Below, piece by piece: positions 5,901 through 6,257 of a stretch of 6,257 nucleotides of DNA. Positions within the stretch are counted from its first letter, which is position 1; each line of letters starts with the position of its first letter. The stretch comes from Phycisphaerae bacterium (GTDB taxonomy: Bacteria > Planctomycetota > Phycisphaerae > UBA1845 > Fen-1342): assembly GCA_026984555.1 (NCBI GenBank), contig JALSRY010000795.1, positions 1 to 6,257 on the forward strand. Direction: 5' to 3'. Made by a program: the position numbers and the translations under genes. The notes under the pieces were generated by a model. That model did no database searches, was not told where the DNA came from, and saw only the letters and a program-made list of their open reading frames with translations.

Positions 5901-6178
5901 TCGATGTCCTATGGCACCCCATTCCATCCGGTGGATGCCTCGATGCTTTGTGGCACCGGATTGCATCCGGTGGCGAAACCCCCAGTGCAATCGCCAACTC
6001 AGTATCTTTGTGGCACCGGTTTGTAACCGGTGGATCTCCCGATGCCCTGTGGCACAAGCTCTCCCTGTGGCACCATCCTTGTGGCACCGGATTGCATCCG
6101 GTGGATCTCCCGATGCCCTGTGGCACCGGATTTCCATCCGGTGGACTTCCCAATGCCCTGTGGCACCGGCTTGCAACC
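5901..6178. repeat. Array of 39-40 base hairpin repeats
   Basis: TGGCAC recurs at 5912, 5951, 6011, 6050, 6068, 6082, 6121 and 6161; spacings of 39, 39, 39 and 40 bases dominate. A full unit is TGG, then a hairpin CACCGGAT-TGC-ATCCGGTG, then G and a 16-base linker ATCTCCCGATGCCCTG. Hairpins are at 5915-5933 (two stem mismatches), 5954-5972, 6014-6032, 6085-6103 and 6124-6143 (4-base loop). The linker is identical at 6034-6049 and 6105-6120, and has two changes at 6145-6160. Units at 6050 and 6068 are stubs of 18 and 14 bases, and the unit at 6161 stops in its right arm. A longer unrelated linker (5974-6010) separates the second and third hairpins. The array resembles REP/BIME-type palindromic repeats placed just after a gene. 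It may also act as a transcript-end structure. Confidence 0.85.
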
Positions 6179-6257
6179 AATACTGTCCGGCGCGGAAGTT
6201 GCCCGGGGGTGGATTGTGGCGAGCGATTGGATCGGTGGCGTCGGTTCGCCGCCGTTG
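6179..6257. other. Right-end sequence without a recognised gene
   Basis: The repeat similarity stops at 6178. GGTGGCG at 6234-6240 pairs with CGCCGCC at 6247-6253 (7 bp with one G-T pair, 6-base loop), ending four bases before the window edge. Whether it is a terminator of a gene beyond the edge cannot be told. No start codon with a good ribosome site was seen. Confidence 0.3.

Noticed and set aside
5901..6178. CRISPR array
   Set aside because: The pieces between hairpins are only 16 bases and nearly identical to each other, so they are not unique spacers. Unit lengths vary, and no cas gene is present.
5377..6180. Minus-strand frames running through the hairpin repeats, with 13-residue periodic Cys-His peptides
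   Set aside because: The period of 39 bases is a multiple of three, so the repeats stay open in frame. The periodic peptide is explained by the DNA repeat, spacing changes of 14 and 40 bases break the frame, and part of it lies over the creatininase-like gene.

Overview
This is a GC-rich bacterial window (roughly two thirds G+C by eye). It holds five genes and, at the right end, a short array of hairpin-forming repeats. The best guess for the host is Planctomycetota, possibly Phycisphaerae-like. The grounds are the ClpS variant with a DDDDHTYEYV segment, a large secreted TPR/HEAT-type protein, an ImuA-like protein, weak Shine-Dalgarno use and the general codon style. This placement is an inference, not something the sequence proves.

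Layout. Positions 1-60 are clearly AT-richer than the rest and hold a good sigma70-like promoter. It reads through a non-coding-looking leader into an ImuA-like (RecA-fold, SOS mutagenesis accessory) gene ending at 1121. About 80 bases of GC-rich, hairpin-capable DNA separate this gene from a convergent trmJ-type tRNA 2'-O-methyltransferase gene (1953 back to 1204). Its start codon lies only six bases from a TAGAAT box, so it may be leaderless. A divergent intergenic region (1954-2123) follows. Then come clpS (ClpAP N-degron adaptor) and, 24 bases after its stop, an 824-codon gene for a predicted exported protein. That protein has a signal peptide, a long TPR-like helical region, a beta-sandwich-like middle and a HEAT-like C-terminal part. 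A 130-base gap with a stem-loop and a strong ribosome binding site leads to a creatininase-superfamily metal amidohydrolase (to 5856).

After that gene, positions 5901-6178 carry a 39-40 base periodic repeat. Each complete unit is a near-perfect hairpin (8 bp stem, 3-4 base loop) followed by a conserved 16-base linker. One unit shows a paired stem change that keeps base pairing, two units have collapsed to stubs, and the last unit is cut in its right arm. The last 77 bases hold no recognisable gene.

The genes do not form one pathway. ImuA (DNA damage tolerance), TrmJ (tRNA modification) and ClpS (proteolysis) are ordinary housekeeping or stress functions. The exported TPR/HEAT protein and the creatininase-like enzyme have no known specific role. 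I found no clear new multi-gene system. The items most worth a second look are the hairpin repeat array, the changed substrate pocket of ClpS and the isolated imuA.
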